64,000 nt of DNA. Origin: Acinetobacter baumannii (GTDB taxonomy: Bacteria; Pseudomonadota; Gammaproteobacteria; Pseudomonadales; Moraxellaceae). Each line of letters begins with the position of its first letter. Position 1 is the first letter of the stretch. The translations under genes were made by a program, and so were the position numbers. The notes below the pieces were generated by a model. That model was given only the letters and a program-made list of their open reading frames with translations. It was not told the origin of the DNA and made no database searches. The stretch is from contig NZ_JADVOP010000025.1 of the NCBI RefSeq assembly GCF_016508585.1, forward strand, positions 1 to 64,000, read 5' to 3'. Of the stretch, positions 26,747-35,739 are shown piece by piece.

Positions 26747-27511
26747 TTATCCATAAAAATGTTGTTTTAAATTAAAGCTATATGCTGTGAGATATTGCTT
26801 TAATTTTTCAAGATCATTGGTGGGTTCTATAGCTCTACGATTTAAAACTTCAATCTTATCTTCCAATAATTTCAAGATCTGCGCTTGTTCAATCTCAGGT
26901 AATTGCGCTTTTTCTTTCTGCTGTTTTTTGATTTCCAAATAATCCTCTGCCCAATGGCCGAGTGGATCTGTGGGATCAATTTGATCAAATAATTGCGTGA
27001 TCAAAAGTTCAGGCATAATTTGTTGCGTTGCCAACTCTGCAGACATCAATCCCCGAATGGAATAAAAAACCTTTTTATAAGTAAAATTATCCGCAGTTTG
27101 CATGACTTGCATTCCCCCTTTTGCCAAGGATAAGTAATGGTAATACAAGGCTTTATAATCTATTCGTTGCAGCAAGCCTGCTCTAAAGTTTTCCCATTCA
27201 GGAAATTGATTAAAATAGACAATATGCGCACGTACCCACTCAAGAACCGTAGGATTGCTTTTTGCCAAAAGTCCAAACATTTTATTCAAATCAAATGAAA
27301 CAAAGTCAAAATCACCCTCCATGATTTCAATTAAGTCACGATGTTGACGATAATCATAATATTGAGCTTTAGAAGGTAAATGGAAACCACGCACATCGTA
27401 GTCACTGTCTGGACTTGCCATGCCCCATAATCGACTGCCGCTTTCGATATAAAATAGCGGATGTTCATCCCTGTTTTGGAATAAGTTCTGAATTTCTTGT
27501 TGGATGTTCAT
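26747..27511 (-). CDS. predicted nucleotidyltransferase (YcgL/COG3541 type)
   Basis: This is a 254-residue protein of the DNA polymerase beta-like nucleotidyltransferase superfamily. The core YIESGSRLWGMASPDSDYDVRG contains the GS motif and two Asp residues that bind metal and NTP, and a third acid is in IEMEGDFDFVSFDL-like sequence further on. The C-terminal half is helical. Members are uncharacterised; some are phage- or toxin-related, but nothing here points to a toxin-antitoxin pair. The ATG at 27511 is taken; a GTG at 27520 is the alternative. Confidence 0.75.
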   Translation of the reverse strand: MNIQQEIQNLFQNRDEHPLFYIESGSRLWGMASPDSDYDVRGFHLPSKAQYYDYRQHRDLIEIMEGDFDFVSFDLNKMFGLLAKSNPTVLEWVRAHIVYFNQFPEWENFRAGLLQRIDYKALYYHYLSLAKGGMQVMQTADNFTYKKVFYSIRGLMSAELATQQIMPELLITQLFDQIDPTDPLGHWAEDYLEIKKQQKEKAQLPEIEQAQILKLLEDKIEVLNRRAIEPTNDLEKLKQYLTAYSFNLKQHFYG

Positions 27512-27779
27512 GGTATTCACATTTTTGGTAAATCTATAAGTTTTATATCATTAATTTCAATATTTTTTGAATTTTATTTAGTTTTTGAATACCTGTTTTT
27601 ATCGTATTGATTAAGCACGCTGAAGCCTGATTTGACTGAAACGCTCACTCGGACAAGGGAGCAAAAATCCACTCTGGCTAATTGATTCTGTTGATCTCCT
27701 AAAAACGCATCATATCTGATACGTTTTCAAGCAAATGTCTTATCCTTTCTTCAATAAAACATATGAATAGCGAAAACAG

Positions 27780-28877
27780 CTATCCTTTAGACACTAATTT
27801 TGGATTTCTTAATAAATTTTCATGACGCTCTAATGCCAATTCTATGAGTTGGGTAATTAATTCAGAATAAGTGATCCCACTTGCTTCCCAAAGCTTTGGA
27901 TACATACTGTTATTGGTAAACCCCGGCAAAGTATTTACTTCATTCAGAAAAATATCGCCATTTTCAGTCAAGAAAAAATCGACACGTGCAAGTCCCAAAC
28001 AACCCAAAACTTTAAAAGCTTTAATCGAAATCTCACGGATCTTATTACTTTGCTCATGTGAAATTGGAGCAGGAATCACGACTGCAGAAGATTGATTATC
28101 TATATATTTTGCTTCATAAGAATAAAAACTAGACTTTACAACGACTTCACCACAAACACTGGCTCTTGGATAATAATTTCCCAAAACCCCGCACTCGATT
28201 TCACGACCTTTGATAAATTTTTCGATCAATACTTTGCTGTCATATTGAAATGCATTTTCTAAAGCAGCAATAAATTCCTGTTCATTTTCAACTTTACTCA
28301 CCCCGACGGAAGAACCCTGATTTGCAGGTTTTACGAATACTGGAAGACCTAAAGTAGTTTGAACCTCATCGAAACCCACCTCGTCTAGGTCATAAGCATG
28401 AATCGTTAAAAACGGTGCAACAGCAATACCAGAACCTTGTAATAAACGCTTGGTGACATCCTTATCCATACAAATTGCAGAACTTAAAACATCTGAACCC
28501 ACAAATTGTAGATCTAAAATTTTAAGCATGCCCTGTAATGCACCATCTTCACCTAAGGTTCCATGAATAATTGGAAAAATAACATCAAGGGGCGCTAATC
28601 CTTGTGCATTTTCAATTTCAAAAATTTGAGATGGTTTAGACTGTAAATGATCTAGCTTTTCACGTGGGGCAAGAGAAATTAATTTAGGATCGTGACCATC
28701 TTCTAGATAATGTGCAGCATCTAAAATACGCCAAGTACCATCTTGATCTATCCCAATCAAACTCAGATCAAACTTTTGCCGATCTATTGCATCCACGATG
28801 TTTTGTGCTGACTGTAGTGACACGCGATGCTCTGATGATTTTCCACCAAAAATTATTCCGACTCTCGTTTTTGCCAT
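27780..28877 (-). CDS. ddlA: D-alanine--D-alanine ligase, DdlA-type
   Basis: This is an ATP-grasp ligase that joins two D-Ala for peptidoglycan. The length, 365 residues, matches the DdlA subgroup (about 364) and not DdlB (about 306). Key motifs are GKSSEHRVSL near residue 13, PIIHGTLGEDGALQG, FVKPANQGSSVGVSKV (ATP loop) and LARVDFF...NEVNTLPGFTNNSMYP (Mg and D-Ala sites). The omega loop SFYSYEAKY retains Tyr, consistent with D-Ala and not D-lactate specificity. It is away from the division/cell-wall cluster and is probably the second Ddl of the cell. Confidence 0.9.
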   Translation of the reverse strand: MAKTRVGIIFGGKSSEHRVSLQSAQNIVDAIDRQKFDLSLIGIDQDGTWRILDAAHYLEDGHDPKLISLAPREKLDHLQSKPSQIFEIENAQGLAPLDVIFPIIHGTLGEDGALQGMLKILDLQFVGSDVLSSAICMDKDVTKRLLQGSGIAVAPFLTIHAYDLDEVGFDEVQTTLGLPVFVKPANQGSSVGVSKVENEQEFIAALENAFQYDSKVLIEKFIKGREIECGVLGNYYPRASVCGEVVVKSSFYSYEAKYIDNQSSAVVIPAPISHEQSNKIREISIKAFKVLGCLGLARVDFFLTENGDIFLNEVNTLPGFTNNSMYPKLWEASGITYSELITQLIELALERHENLLRNPKLVSKG

Positions 28878-28932
28878 TTTGTTGTTCTCTGTTTTTAATT
28901 TTTCAAACCTTTAATTCCCGGTAAATCATTGA

Positions 28933-29304
28933 TCAAGGGCATTTGGCTTTTTGGAATGTCTTGGTATTTTTACCACGTAAACACTGATATTCCTTTTGTA
29001 CGTCTATGCGTTTCCACTGACCATCTACATTCTTAAAGCTGTAAACTGTACGAATTGAACGAACTGAATCATCCATCAAGCCTGTTTCAGTCAATTTCAC
29101 CTCAGCGACCGTTGGCGACTCAACACGGTTAAAATATTGACGTAATTCAACCGTCGCTAAATCTTTGCGCAAATCAGAACGCTCATTTAAAACCTGGCTC
29201 AATGGCGTTTCAGAACCCCCAACTTTATTCATTAAATTTTGTGTGGTTGCACAACCTGACAAAGTCACTAGACAAAATACTGAAATCAAACTCAAACGGT
29301 TCAT
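28933..29304 (-). CDS. hypothetical lipoprotein
   Basis: The start chosen is the ATG at 29304 (MNRLSLISVFCLVTLSGC), giving a clear lipobox LSGC; the upstream in-frame start at 29334 adds a useless extension. The mature protein is about 105 residues with a Cys pair near the C-terminus (EYQCLRG and QKAKCP). It is not recognised. The gene lies between ddlA and a DUF4375 gene on the same strand. Confidence 0.65.
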   Translation of the reverse strand: MNRLSLISVFCLVTLSGCATTQNLMNKVGGSETPLSQVLNERSDLRKDLATVELRQYFNRVESPTVAEVKLTETGLMDDSVRSIRTVYSFKNVDGQWKRIDVQKEYQCLRGKNTKTFQKAKCP

Positions 29305-29382
29305 TCTGGATATCCTTAAAACTCGAAGCACCACTACATGATGCTATGCACATTCAACTTACACTATTTAAAAACTGTGACT

Positions 29383-30201
29383 TTATGATTCATCTGCAAT
29401 ATGCTCAATATCGAGCGCAATGATTTGTTGATCATGATCATCAAACATCAATGCTTGATCACCTAAGTCCAGCATATAGAAATGCCCTTGATCAGTGAGA
29501 AAATGCCAAGCGACGATCTCTTGTCCATTATATTCATGTGACGGATCGCCAATAGTAATACGATCCAGCTCTTGACCCGCCTGCCGGCATAATTCTTCAA
29601 TAATTTTAAAATAACGCGGTCGATCTTCTGCTGCCTGTTGCTTGCGCTGTTCCAAATTCGGAATCTTGGCTGCGACTTGCTCAATGATGGCTAATATTTC
29701 ATCTTCATCCACTGCGTGTAACTTTGGATGCTGCCTTAACCATAGACTATTGATTTCAATCAGGTCTTCACTTTGTTTTAGCGCAAAGAACTGATCGTCA
29801 AAACTATTTAGAAGATCTCGTTGCTGATTGTCACCAAAATATTCACCCTCTAGAAACTGTTCGAGCTGTTCTTCTGAAAATTGCGTTATCAAATTGGCAC
29901 TTTGTTCAAACAATGCTGAATGTTGTGTAGCATTCATGGCTTTTAAACCCTCACGAACATGTTTCACCATGAACGCATCCCACCCCGTGTTATATACAAA
30001 TTGTGAGAATCCACCATTATTGACTTGGGCAAGATAATAATCTACAAAATAGCTATGCAATGCTTCAGCCGGCACTTCATCGTATTCGACATAGTGTTCA
30101 AATAATTCATTTAATGTATCAATATTGGACATGATCACATCATAATGATCATCACTTTCTAAACTTTGTCTAGAAATTAAAATATTATCAATCAGCATCA
30201 T
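29383..30201 (-). CDS. DUF4375 domain protein
   Basis: This is a 272-residue soluble acidic protein. The N-terminal half contains the DUF4375/DMP19-type core: FVDYYLAQVNNGGFSQFVYN with the invariant NGGFxQF, then WDAFMVKHVREGLKAM. The C-terminal domain has ITIGDPSHEYNGQEIVAWHF and FMLDLGDQALMFD, which resembles an immunity-like beta domain. The DMP19/DUF4375 family includes DNA-mimic and immunity proteins, but no toxin gene is adjacent, so I would not call this an immunity protein. Two overlapping ATGs (30201 and 30198) are possible starts. Confidence 0.7.
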   Translation of the reverse strand: MMLIDNILISRQSLESDDHYDVIMSNIDTLNELFEHYVEYDEVPAEALHSYFVDYYLAQVNNGGFSQFVYNTGWDAFMVKHVREGLKAMNATQHSALFEQSANLITQFSEEQLEQFLEGEYFGDNQQRDLLNSFDDQFFALKQSEDLIEINSLWLRQHPKLHAVDEDEILAIIEQVAAKIPNLEQRKQQAAEDRPRYFKIIEELCRQAGQELDRITIGDPSHEYNGQEIVAWHFLTDQGHFYMLDLGDQALMFDDHDQQIIALDIEHIADES

Positions 30202-30303
30202 TTTCAGTTTCTTATCAATATTTAAGCGCTATAAACATAGCAAATTTTAAACAACAAATGACAACAAGGCTGTAAATTTATTTTAATTTTTTAGGTGTCC
30301 AAA

Positions 30304-30332
30304 AAAAAACGCCCCTTAAGGAGCGTTTTGAT
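30304..30332 (-). terminator. intrinsic terminator for FAD dehydrogenase gene
   Basis: A twelve-base stem with one mismatch (AAAACGCCCCTT against AAGGAGCGTTTT) lies just past the stop at 30341. On the minus strand it is followed by a T-tract, seen as the A-run at 30300-30309. Confidence 0.75.
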
Positions 30333-30340
30333 TTAAATCT

Positions 30341-31750
30341 TTAGAGATCAAAGAGTTTACCCGGATTCATAATACCGTTTGGATCAAATACTTGCTTTAA
30401 AGCCTTCATGTATTGAATTTCTTCAGCAGTTCGGGTGTAAGCAAGATAAGGCTTTTTGGTCATGCCCACACCATGCTCAGCAGAAATCGAACCATCATAT
30501 TTCTTCACGGTTTCAAACACATGTTTATTGACCACCTGACATTTTGCAAAGAACTCATCCTTCGATAAATTTTCAGGCTTTAAAATATTCAAATGCAGAT
30601 TGCCGTCACCAATATGCCCGAACCAGCAGATTTCAAAGTCGGGATAATTCTCCGCTACAATCGTATCGATTTCCTTAATAAACGCAGGAACATGCGTAAT
30701 CAGTACAGAGATATCATTTTTATACGGCGTAAATGGCGCAATGGTTTCTGAAATATCTTCACGTAAACGCCATAGGCTTTGCACTTGTTCAAGGCTTTGG
30801 CTCATCACGCCATCGAGTACCCAACCCTGCTCCATACAGTGTTCAAAAATTTCCATCGCCGCATTCATAATCGGCTCATATGGCGCTTCGAACTCAAGTA
30901 AAATATAAAATGGGCATTCGGTTTCAAATGGACGTTGTACATGACCACGATCCAATACTTTTTGCATTGCAAGTTCACCAAAGAACTCAAATGCCGTCAG
31001 ATCAATTTTATTTTGAAAAGCATGCAGTACTGGCATGATCGCATCAAAATCAGGCACACCCAGTACCATCACTTGTAGATCATGCGGCTGACGCTCAAGT
31101 TTAATTTCAGCTTCAGTCACTAAACCTAAAGTACCTTCACCGCCAATGAATAAGTGCTGCATTGCATAACCTGTGGCATTTTTGATCATGCCTTTGTTTA
31201 AACGCAATACATCGCCTTTTCCGGTTACAACAGTCAGACCAAGTACCCAATTACGTGTCATGCCGTATTTGATGACTTTAATTCCACCTGCATTGGTTCC
31301 GATATTGCCACCCAACTGAGACGAACCTGCCGAAGCAAAATCAACGGGATAGTACATACCCTGTTCTTCAGCATAATTCTGCAACTGCTCAGTCACGACA
31401 CCTGCCTGGATACGCACCATCCGATCAGCAGGATAAAATTCTAAAATCTGGTTCATTTTGTCGAAGCTCACGACAATTTCACCATTCGCTGCAACCGCAC
31501 CAGCTGATAGGCCCGTACGTCCACCAGATGGCGTGATCGCAACATTAAATTGATTGGCCAATTGAACAATGGCTTGCACTTGCGCTGTGCTAGATGGAAA
31601 AACGATGATCGAAGGTTTTGGATCAAAATGCTTAGTATGGTCTTTACCCCAGTTTTCTAAACTGTCCGCATCGGTTTTAATCCGATTTTCACCGACAATT
31701 TGCGTCAATTGGGTCAATAATTCTGGTGCTATCGTTACTGGAGCATTCAT
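30341..31750 (-). CDS. FAD-linked D-2-hydroxyacid (probably D-2-hydroxyglutarate) dehydrogenase
   Basis: This is a 469-residue GlcD/D2HGDH-type flavoprotein. The FAD-binding PCMH domain has TPSGGRTGLSAGAV near residue 75 and QLGGNIGTNAGGIKVIKYGM near 145. The C-terminal domain carries CWFGHIGDGNLHLNI and SAEHGVGMTKKPYL, which include the metal and substrate His residues. It oxidises D-2-hydroxyacids and passes electrons on to an electron-transfer flavoprotein or quinone. It is divergent from serA. In Pseudomonas, SerA makes D-2-hydroxyglutarate by reducing 2-oxoglutarate and this enzyme removes it, so the divergent pair supports that substrate. D-lactate remains an alternative. Confidence 0.85.
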   Translation of the reverse strand: MNAPVTIAPELLTQLTQIVGENRIKTDADSLENWGKDHTKHFDPKPSIIVFPSSTAQVQAIVQLANQFNVAITPSGGRTGLSAGAVAANGEIVVSFDKMNQILEFYPADRMVRIQAGVVTEQLQNYAEEQGMYYPVDFASAGSSQLGGNIGTNAGGIKVIKYGMTRNWVLGLTVVTGKGDVLRLNKGMIKNATGYAMQHLFIGGEGTLGLVTEAEIKLERQPHDLQVMVLGVPDFDAIMPVLHAFQNKIDLTAFEFFGELAMQKVLDRGHVQRPFETECPFYILLEFEAPYEPIMNAAMEIFEHCMEQGWVLDGVMSQSLEQVQSLWRLREDISETIAPFTPYKNDISVLITHVPAFIKEIDTIVAENYPDFEICWFGHIGDGNLHLNILKPENLSKDEFFAKCQVVNKHVFETVKKYDGSISAEHGVGMTKKPYLAYTRTAEEIQYMKALKQVFDPNGIMNPGKLFDL

Positions 31751-32123
31751 CGTTTTGCGGACCTAGCAAGAAGTAAATAAGGAGTCGTTGTATACAACAT
31801 TTGAAATTTTAAATCAGACAGTGAAAATTTTTCAGCATTTTTTGATACTTTAAATTTCCAATCTCACCAATTTCAACACTATTTTACCTAGATGACGGTT
31901 GAGGATAAAGTACAGATTTGATTCACATTATCCACACTTTGTATATAAAGCCATCAGTAAGCAGTATAAAAATCAATGCATTAGCTTGTCATTTGATTTT
32001 TGAATAATGCTTATCAGAAATCGTAGATAAAATATCCACTGTAGTGTCACAATCAAAATATCTATAGAACAAGGTCTATGGTATCATATTGCGACTAAAT
32101 TTGGCCTTTGTAGCGGAGCCGTA
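31751..32123. other. divergent promoter region between FAD dehydrogenase gene and serA
   Basis: This 370-base region separates the divergent pair and should hold both promoters. It is AT-rich; a TTGTATATAAAG near 31938 and TATCAT near 32083 are possible -10 regions, but I cannot place them firmly. A lone TTATCCACA (DnaA-box consensus) at 31928 is likely chance. No gene is seen. Confidence 0.4.
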
Positions 32124-33356
32124 ATGAGCCAACATCTTTCACTACCTAAAGATAAAATTCGTTTCTTGTTGTTAGAAGGCGTTCACCAAAACGCGATCGA
32201 CACATTAAATGCTGCTGGATATACCAATATCGATTACCGTAAAACTGCGCTTGAGGGTGAAGCGTTGAAAGAAGCGGTAAAAGATGCTCACTTCATCGGT
32301 ATTCGTTCCCGTACACAATTAACTGAAGAAATCTTTGAAGCTGCGAATAAATTGATCGCAGTGGGTTGTTTCTGTATTGGAACAAACCAAGTGAATTTAA
32401 ATGCAGCCATGATTCGTGGTATTCCTGTATTTAACGCACCATACTCAAATACTCGTTCAGTTGCAGAACTTGTTCTTGCAGAATCGATTCTTTTACTTCG
32501 CGGTGTACCTGCTAAATCAGCATCTACACACCGTGGCGGTTGGAACAAATCAGCTGTAGGCTCGTTTGAAACACGTGGAAAAACTTTAGGTATCGTGGGT
32601 TACGGCTCAATTGGTTCACAACTTTCAGTATTGGCTGAAAGCATGGGCATGCATGTCATTTATTATGATGCTGTGACCAAACTTCCAATGGGTAATGCGC
32701 GTCAAGTCGGTTCTTTAGACGAATTACTTGCCAATGCTGATGTGGTTACTCTACATGTTCCAGATGTTCCTTCAACACGCAACTTCTTTGCAAAAGAACA
32801 ATTTTCAAAAATGAAAGAAGGTTCAATCTTCCTCAATGCAGCACGTGGTACATGTGTTGTGATCGAAGATTTGGCTGATGCCATCAAATCTGGCCATATT
32901 GCGGGCGCGGCTGTTGACGTATTCCCGAAAGAGCCGAAAGCCAATGGTGAAGAATTTGTTTCTCCACTTCGTGGTTTAGACAATGTGATCCTGACTCCTC
33001 ACGTGGGTGGTTCAACGATGGAAGCTCAAGCCAATATCGGTTTGGAGGTTGCAGAGAAATTTGTGGCTTATTCAGATAAAGGTATGACCTTATCTGCAGT
33101 AAACTTCCCTGAAATTGCACTTCCATTGACTGAAGGTAAACACCGTTTACTTCATATCCATAAAAACGTGCCAGGCGTTCTTTCTAAGATCAATAACCTG
33201 TTTGCTGAACATGGGATCAATATCTCTGGTCAATCTTTAATGACCAAAGGTGATGTGGGTTACTTGGTGATGGATGTCGATGCAACTGCATCCCAAGAAG
33301 CATTGGATACGCTTCAGGAAGTTGAAGGTACAATTCGCGTACGTGTATTGTTCTAA
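32124..33356 (+). CDS. serA: D-3-phosphoglycerate dehydrogenase
   Basis: SerA catalyses the first step of serine synthesis, 3-phosphoglycerate plus NAD to 3-phosphohydroxypyruvate. The 410-residue protein matches the E. coli type. The Rossmann motif GIVGYGSIGSQL is near residue 155. The catalytic Arg is in LNAARGTCVV, Glu in PKEPKANG and His in LTPHVGGST. A C-terminal ACT domain (about 338-410, beginning LLHIHKNVPGVLSKI) gives serine feedback control. Related enzymes also reduce 2-oxoglutarate to D-2-hydroxyglutarate, which fits the divergent FAD dehydrogenase. The ribosome binding site AGCGGAG precedes the ATG, and a strong terminator follows. Confidence 0.96.
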   Translation: MSQHLSLPKDKIRFLLLEGVHQNAIDTLNAAGYTNIDYRKTALEGEALKEAVKDAHFIGIRSRTQLTEEIFEAANKLIAVGCFCIGTNQVNLNAAMIRGIPVFNAPYSNTRSVAELVLAESILLLRGVPAKSASTHRGGWNKSAVGSFETRGKTLGIVGYGSIGSQLSVLAESMGMHVIYYDAVTKLPMGNARQVGSLDELLANADVVTLHVPDVPSTRNFFAKEQFSKMKEGSIFLNAARGTCVVIEDLADAIKSGHIAGAAVDVFPKEPKANGEEFVSPLRGLDNVILTPHVGGSTMEAQANIGLEVAEKFVAYSDKGMTLSAVNFPEIALPLTEGKHRLLHIHKNVPGVLSKINNLFAEHGINISGQSLMTKGDVGYLVMDVDATASQEALDTLQEVEGTIRVRVLF

Positions 33357-33372
33357 GATTACTGAAAGCAAA

Positions 33373-33404
33373 AAAAACCACAGGAACATTCCTGTGGTTT
33401 TTTA
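33373..33404 (+). terminator. intrinsic terminator of serA
   Basis: Perfect arms built on AACCACAGGAA and TTCCTGTGGTT with a short loop, followed by TTTTTT, begin 17 bases after the serA stop. Confidence 0.9.
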
Positions 33405-33507
33405 TTGGTCATTACTTCAGATCAAATGTACAATCATTTCTAGGACTGCAGTTCGCTAAAATTCAAATTCTTAATACAGATCATCCTTATTCCAAGTTTT
33501 TCAAAGC

Positions 33508-34377
33508 ATGTCAAATTTAAAAAATGCGCCACATCTACAAGCTTTAGCTTTATTACTTTTTGCAATGATCAGTATGCAAAGCAGTGGTGCTCTTGCCAAA
33601 ACACTGTTTGAGCATTTCCCGGTTTTGGCAATTTCTGCCATGCGTTTGCTCTTGGGGGGATTGATCTTGGCGGTCATTTTTAAAATTTGGCAAGCCAATT
33701 TAAAACAAATCAAATGGTCATCGATTATCTGTTATGGCTTAGCACTTGCAGGAATGAACGCCTTATTCTATTTATCGATTCATCGTATCCCACTGGGCAT
33801 TGCTGTCGCTTTTGAATTTATTGGTCCTTTAAGTGTCGCACTGTTTCATGCCCGACAAAAATTCGACTTTATATGGGTTGGACTGGCCATCATTGGACTG
33901 ATTTTATTATTCCCCTTTGATCAAGCTCAACAGAACCTTGATCCGGTGGGTATTCTGTTAGCCTTGGCTGCGGGTGCATGTTGGGCATTATATATTGTTG
34001 CAGGACAACGCCCTTCGGGGATCTCAGGAAATCATACCGTATGTTTAGGCATGTTGGTCGGAACGCTGTGTTTATTACCGATTGCCTTGTTCTCAGGAAT
34101 GCCTGCTGAGATATTACAACCTTCAAACCTGATTTATTTTATTGTATTAGCAATCTTGGCAAGTGCCTTGCCTTTTTCTTTGGAAATGATTGCCTTAAGA
34201 AATTTATCCGCTTTAAGTTTTGGAACACTCATGAGTCTTGAACCCGCGATTGCGGCATTTTCAGGATTTATTTTCTTAGGCGAACAATTGCTATGGACTC
34301 AGTGGTTAGCTTTAGCCACCATTATTAGTGCTTCAATTGGTTGTACGGTGACTGTCCAAAAAAGAAAACAAATCTAA
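33508..34377 (+). CDS. EamA/RhtA-like exporter, copy 1
   Basis: This is a 289-residue, ten-helix drug/metabolite transporter of the EamA family. Two repeats are visible. The first half has LFAMISMQSSGALAKTLFEH and PLGIAVAFEFIGPLSVAL; the second half has LALAAGACWALYIVAGQR and ASALPFSLEMIALRNLSAL with GTLMSLEPAIAAFSGF. The closest known type is RhtA, which exports threonine and homoserine, but the substrate is unknown here. A second copy of similar sequence lies at 37608-38486. A hairpin terminator begins at the end of the gene. Confidence 0.85.
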   Translation: MSNLKNAPHLQALALLLFAMISMQSSGALAKTLFEHFPVLAISAMRLLLGGLILAVIFKIWQANLKQIKWSSIICYGLALAGMNALFYLSIHRIPLGIAVAFEFIGPLSVALFHARQKFDFIWVGLAIIGLILLFPFDQAQQNLDPVGILLALAAGACWALYIVAGQRPSGISGNHTVCLGMLVGTLCLLPIALFSGMPAEILQPSNLIYFIVLAILASALPFSLEMIALRNLSALSFGTLMSLEPAIAAFSGFIFLGEQLLWTQWLALATIISASIGCTVTVQKRKQI

Positions 34378-34399
34378 AAACCACCTCGGAAGGTGGTTT
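34378..34399. terminator. hairpin, probably bidirectional terminator
   Basis: Arms AAACCACCT and AGGTGGTTT with a CGGA centre lie directly at the 3' end of the EamA gene and 22 bases downstream of the end of the minus-strand pseudogene. Confidence 0.65.
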
Positions 34400-34420
34400 C
34401 AATGGATTGATTTAAAACTA

Positions 34421-34771
34421 TCAACCTGGTTCACCCGTCACTCGCTTGACCATCGTATGCTGGTCTGGCTCTGATTCAAAACCCATTCGCTCAAGCCATG
34501 CTTGTCGATTGTCTTGTATCAATGCATAAATGCTTAAATAACTGATAGGTCATGTGCCACTTACATCAAAACCTGAATATTGACTGGGTAATTGAATGAG
34601 TAGCGGTTTTCCATAAATTGCTTTATATCCCTTACTTTTCGTTGCATCAAATTTAACAATCTCACCTGTATTGAGTGCAGCGGGGCTATATTCAAATTTA
34701 GTGGTCGGCTTAGATGCAATCAAAAAGATGCCAATCATTGCAAAAAGACATCATTTTATATAGTTTTTCAT
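34421..34771 (-). pseudogene. small exported-protein gene with two in-frame TGA codons
   Basis: I translated the minus strand by hand from the ATG at 34769-34771. It reads MKNYIK, then TGA (34751-34753), then CLFAMIGIFLIASKPTTKFE and a coding-like stretch to FDVSGT, then TGA (34550-34552). It continues PISYLSIYALIQDNRQAW and LERMGFESEPDQH to VTGEPG and a final TGA at 34421-34423. Removing the two internal stops gives one continuous 116-residue protein with a signal-like N-terminus. Both TGAs are one transition away from TGG (Trp). This looks like a gene inactivated by two nonsense changes. The annotated 62-codon piece (34550-34738) is its middle part. The family is not recognised. Confidence 0.65.
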
Positions 34772-35004
34772 TTTAATCGCCTTTTTTATTCATTTTGTGA
34801 TGTATTTAAAAAAATTCAGTTTATTGTGTATTTATTTTTCGCTAAAGACATTTTATTGCAAAAATTTGATATTTTTTCACAAATAAGCAATTTATATATA
34901 ATACAAAATAAAAATTAATTGCAATGAATAGAGTAATCTGACGATCACTGTTATAAGGGATTTGAAAATGGAGTTCACATAAAACAATCAAGAATTTTAT
35001 TGGA

Positions 35005-35724
35005 TTAAGATTTGATTACACATTGCTGTTTTTCTATAGGAAGCTGGCAATCTATTTCAACAAGTGTTAATTCACGTCCAAAACAAGCGCCTGTATCGAG
35101 AAAATAGCAGTTATGTTTCTGGGTGACAGAATCAACCACGGTATGTCCTAGAAAAACCTTTTCAACACCTTTAACATTCGAATAACGCATAAAGCGTTTA
35201 TTTTTAATTCTACCTCTCCCCCAAAGTGCCAATTCTCTGCTTTTCGCCCGCGTCGATAATTTAAAGGCGTCCCAATCATTGAGATCAATATCTGCATGCA
35301 CAAAACCATATTTTTTGTTTTGATATATGACTTCCAAAAGTACAGGTAATGTTTCTAGCTTCTCAATCACTTGTTTTTGTTGTTGCAAACTTAACGCATA
35401 AAACCACTCCCCTCCATGTTGGGCGTGCAAATTTTTCATCATGGCATCGACATGGGATAAAATGCACATTTCCTCATGATTACCCAGGATGCTTTTAAAC
35501 CACGGTTCATCAATCAAGTTCAAACATTTCAAACTCTCAGGACCCCGATCGACAAGATCACCTACAGCAATTAATACGTCAGTTTGAAAATCAAAGTGCA
35601 CATCTGCCAACTTTTGCATCAATACATCATAGTGACCGTGAATATCCCCCACCACAAATAAGCGACCTGTATGGTGAATATAGGTCTCTACATGCGCAAA
35701 AGTGTGTTGTAATAAATCCTTCAT
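35005..35724 (-). CDS. PPP-family metallophosphatase (PrpA/PphA-like)
   Basis: This is a 239-residue bacterial serine/threonine or bis(5'-nucleosyl) phosphatase of the PPP superfamily. The three signature motifs are in order: GDIHGHYDVL near residue 27, GDLVDRGPES near 56 and GNHEEMCILS near 82, binding two metals. A later His is in GFVHADIDLN, and LGHTVVDSV carries another. The N-terminus is basic and not a signal peptide. Characterised E. coli relatives PrpA and PrpB dephosphorylate proteins. It is 15 bases downstream of the Sel1-repeat gene on the same strand and is likely cotranscribed. Confidence 0.85.
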   Translation of the reverse strand: MKDLLQHTFAHVETYIHHTGRLFVVGDIHGHYDVLMQKLADVHFDFQTDVLIAVGDLVDRGPESLKCLNLIDEPWFKSILGNHEEMCILSHVDAMMKNLHAQHGGEWFYALSLQQQKQVIEKLETLPVLLEVIYQNKKYGFVHADIDLNDWDAFKLSTRAKSRELALWGRGRIKNKRFMRYSNVKGVEKVFLGHTVVDSVTQKHNCYFLDTGACFGRELTLVEIDCQLPIEKQQCVIKS

Positions 35725-35739
35725 CAGCGGCTCTTCGAT

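Noticed and set aside
29383..30201. DUF4375 protein as an immunity protein of a toxin system
   Set aside because: No toxin gene lies next to it; neighbours are a lipoprotein gene and the FAD dehydrogenase gene.
31928..31936. Lone DnaA-box consensus TTATCCACA (also at 19068 and near 47990)
   Set aside because: Scattered single boxes in AT-rich DNA without clustering or an AT-rich unwinding element do not suggest an origin.
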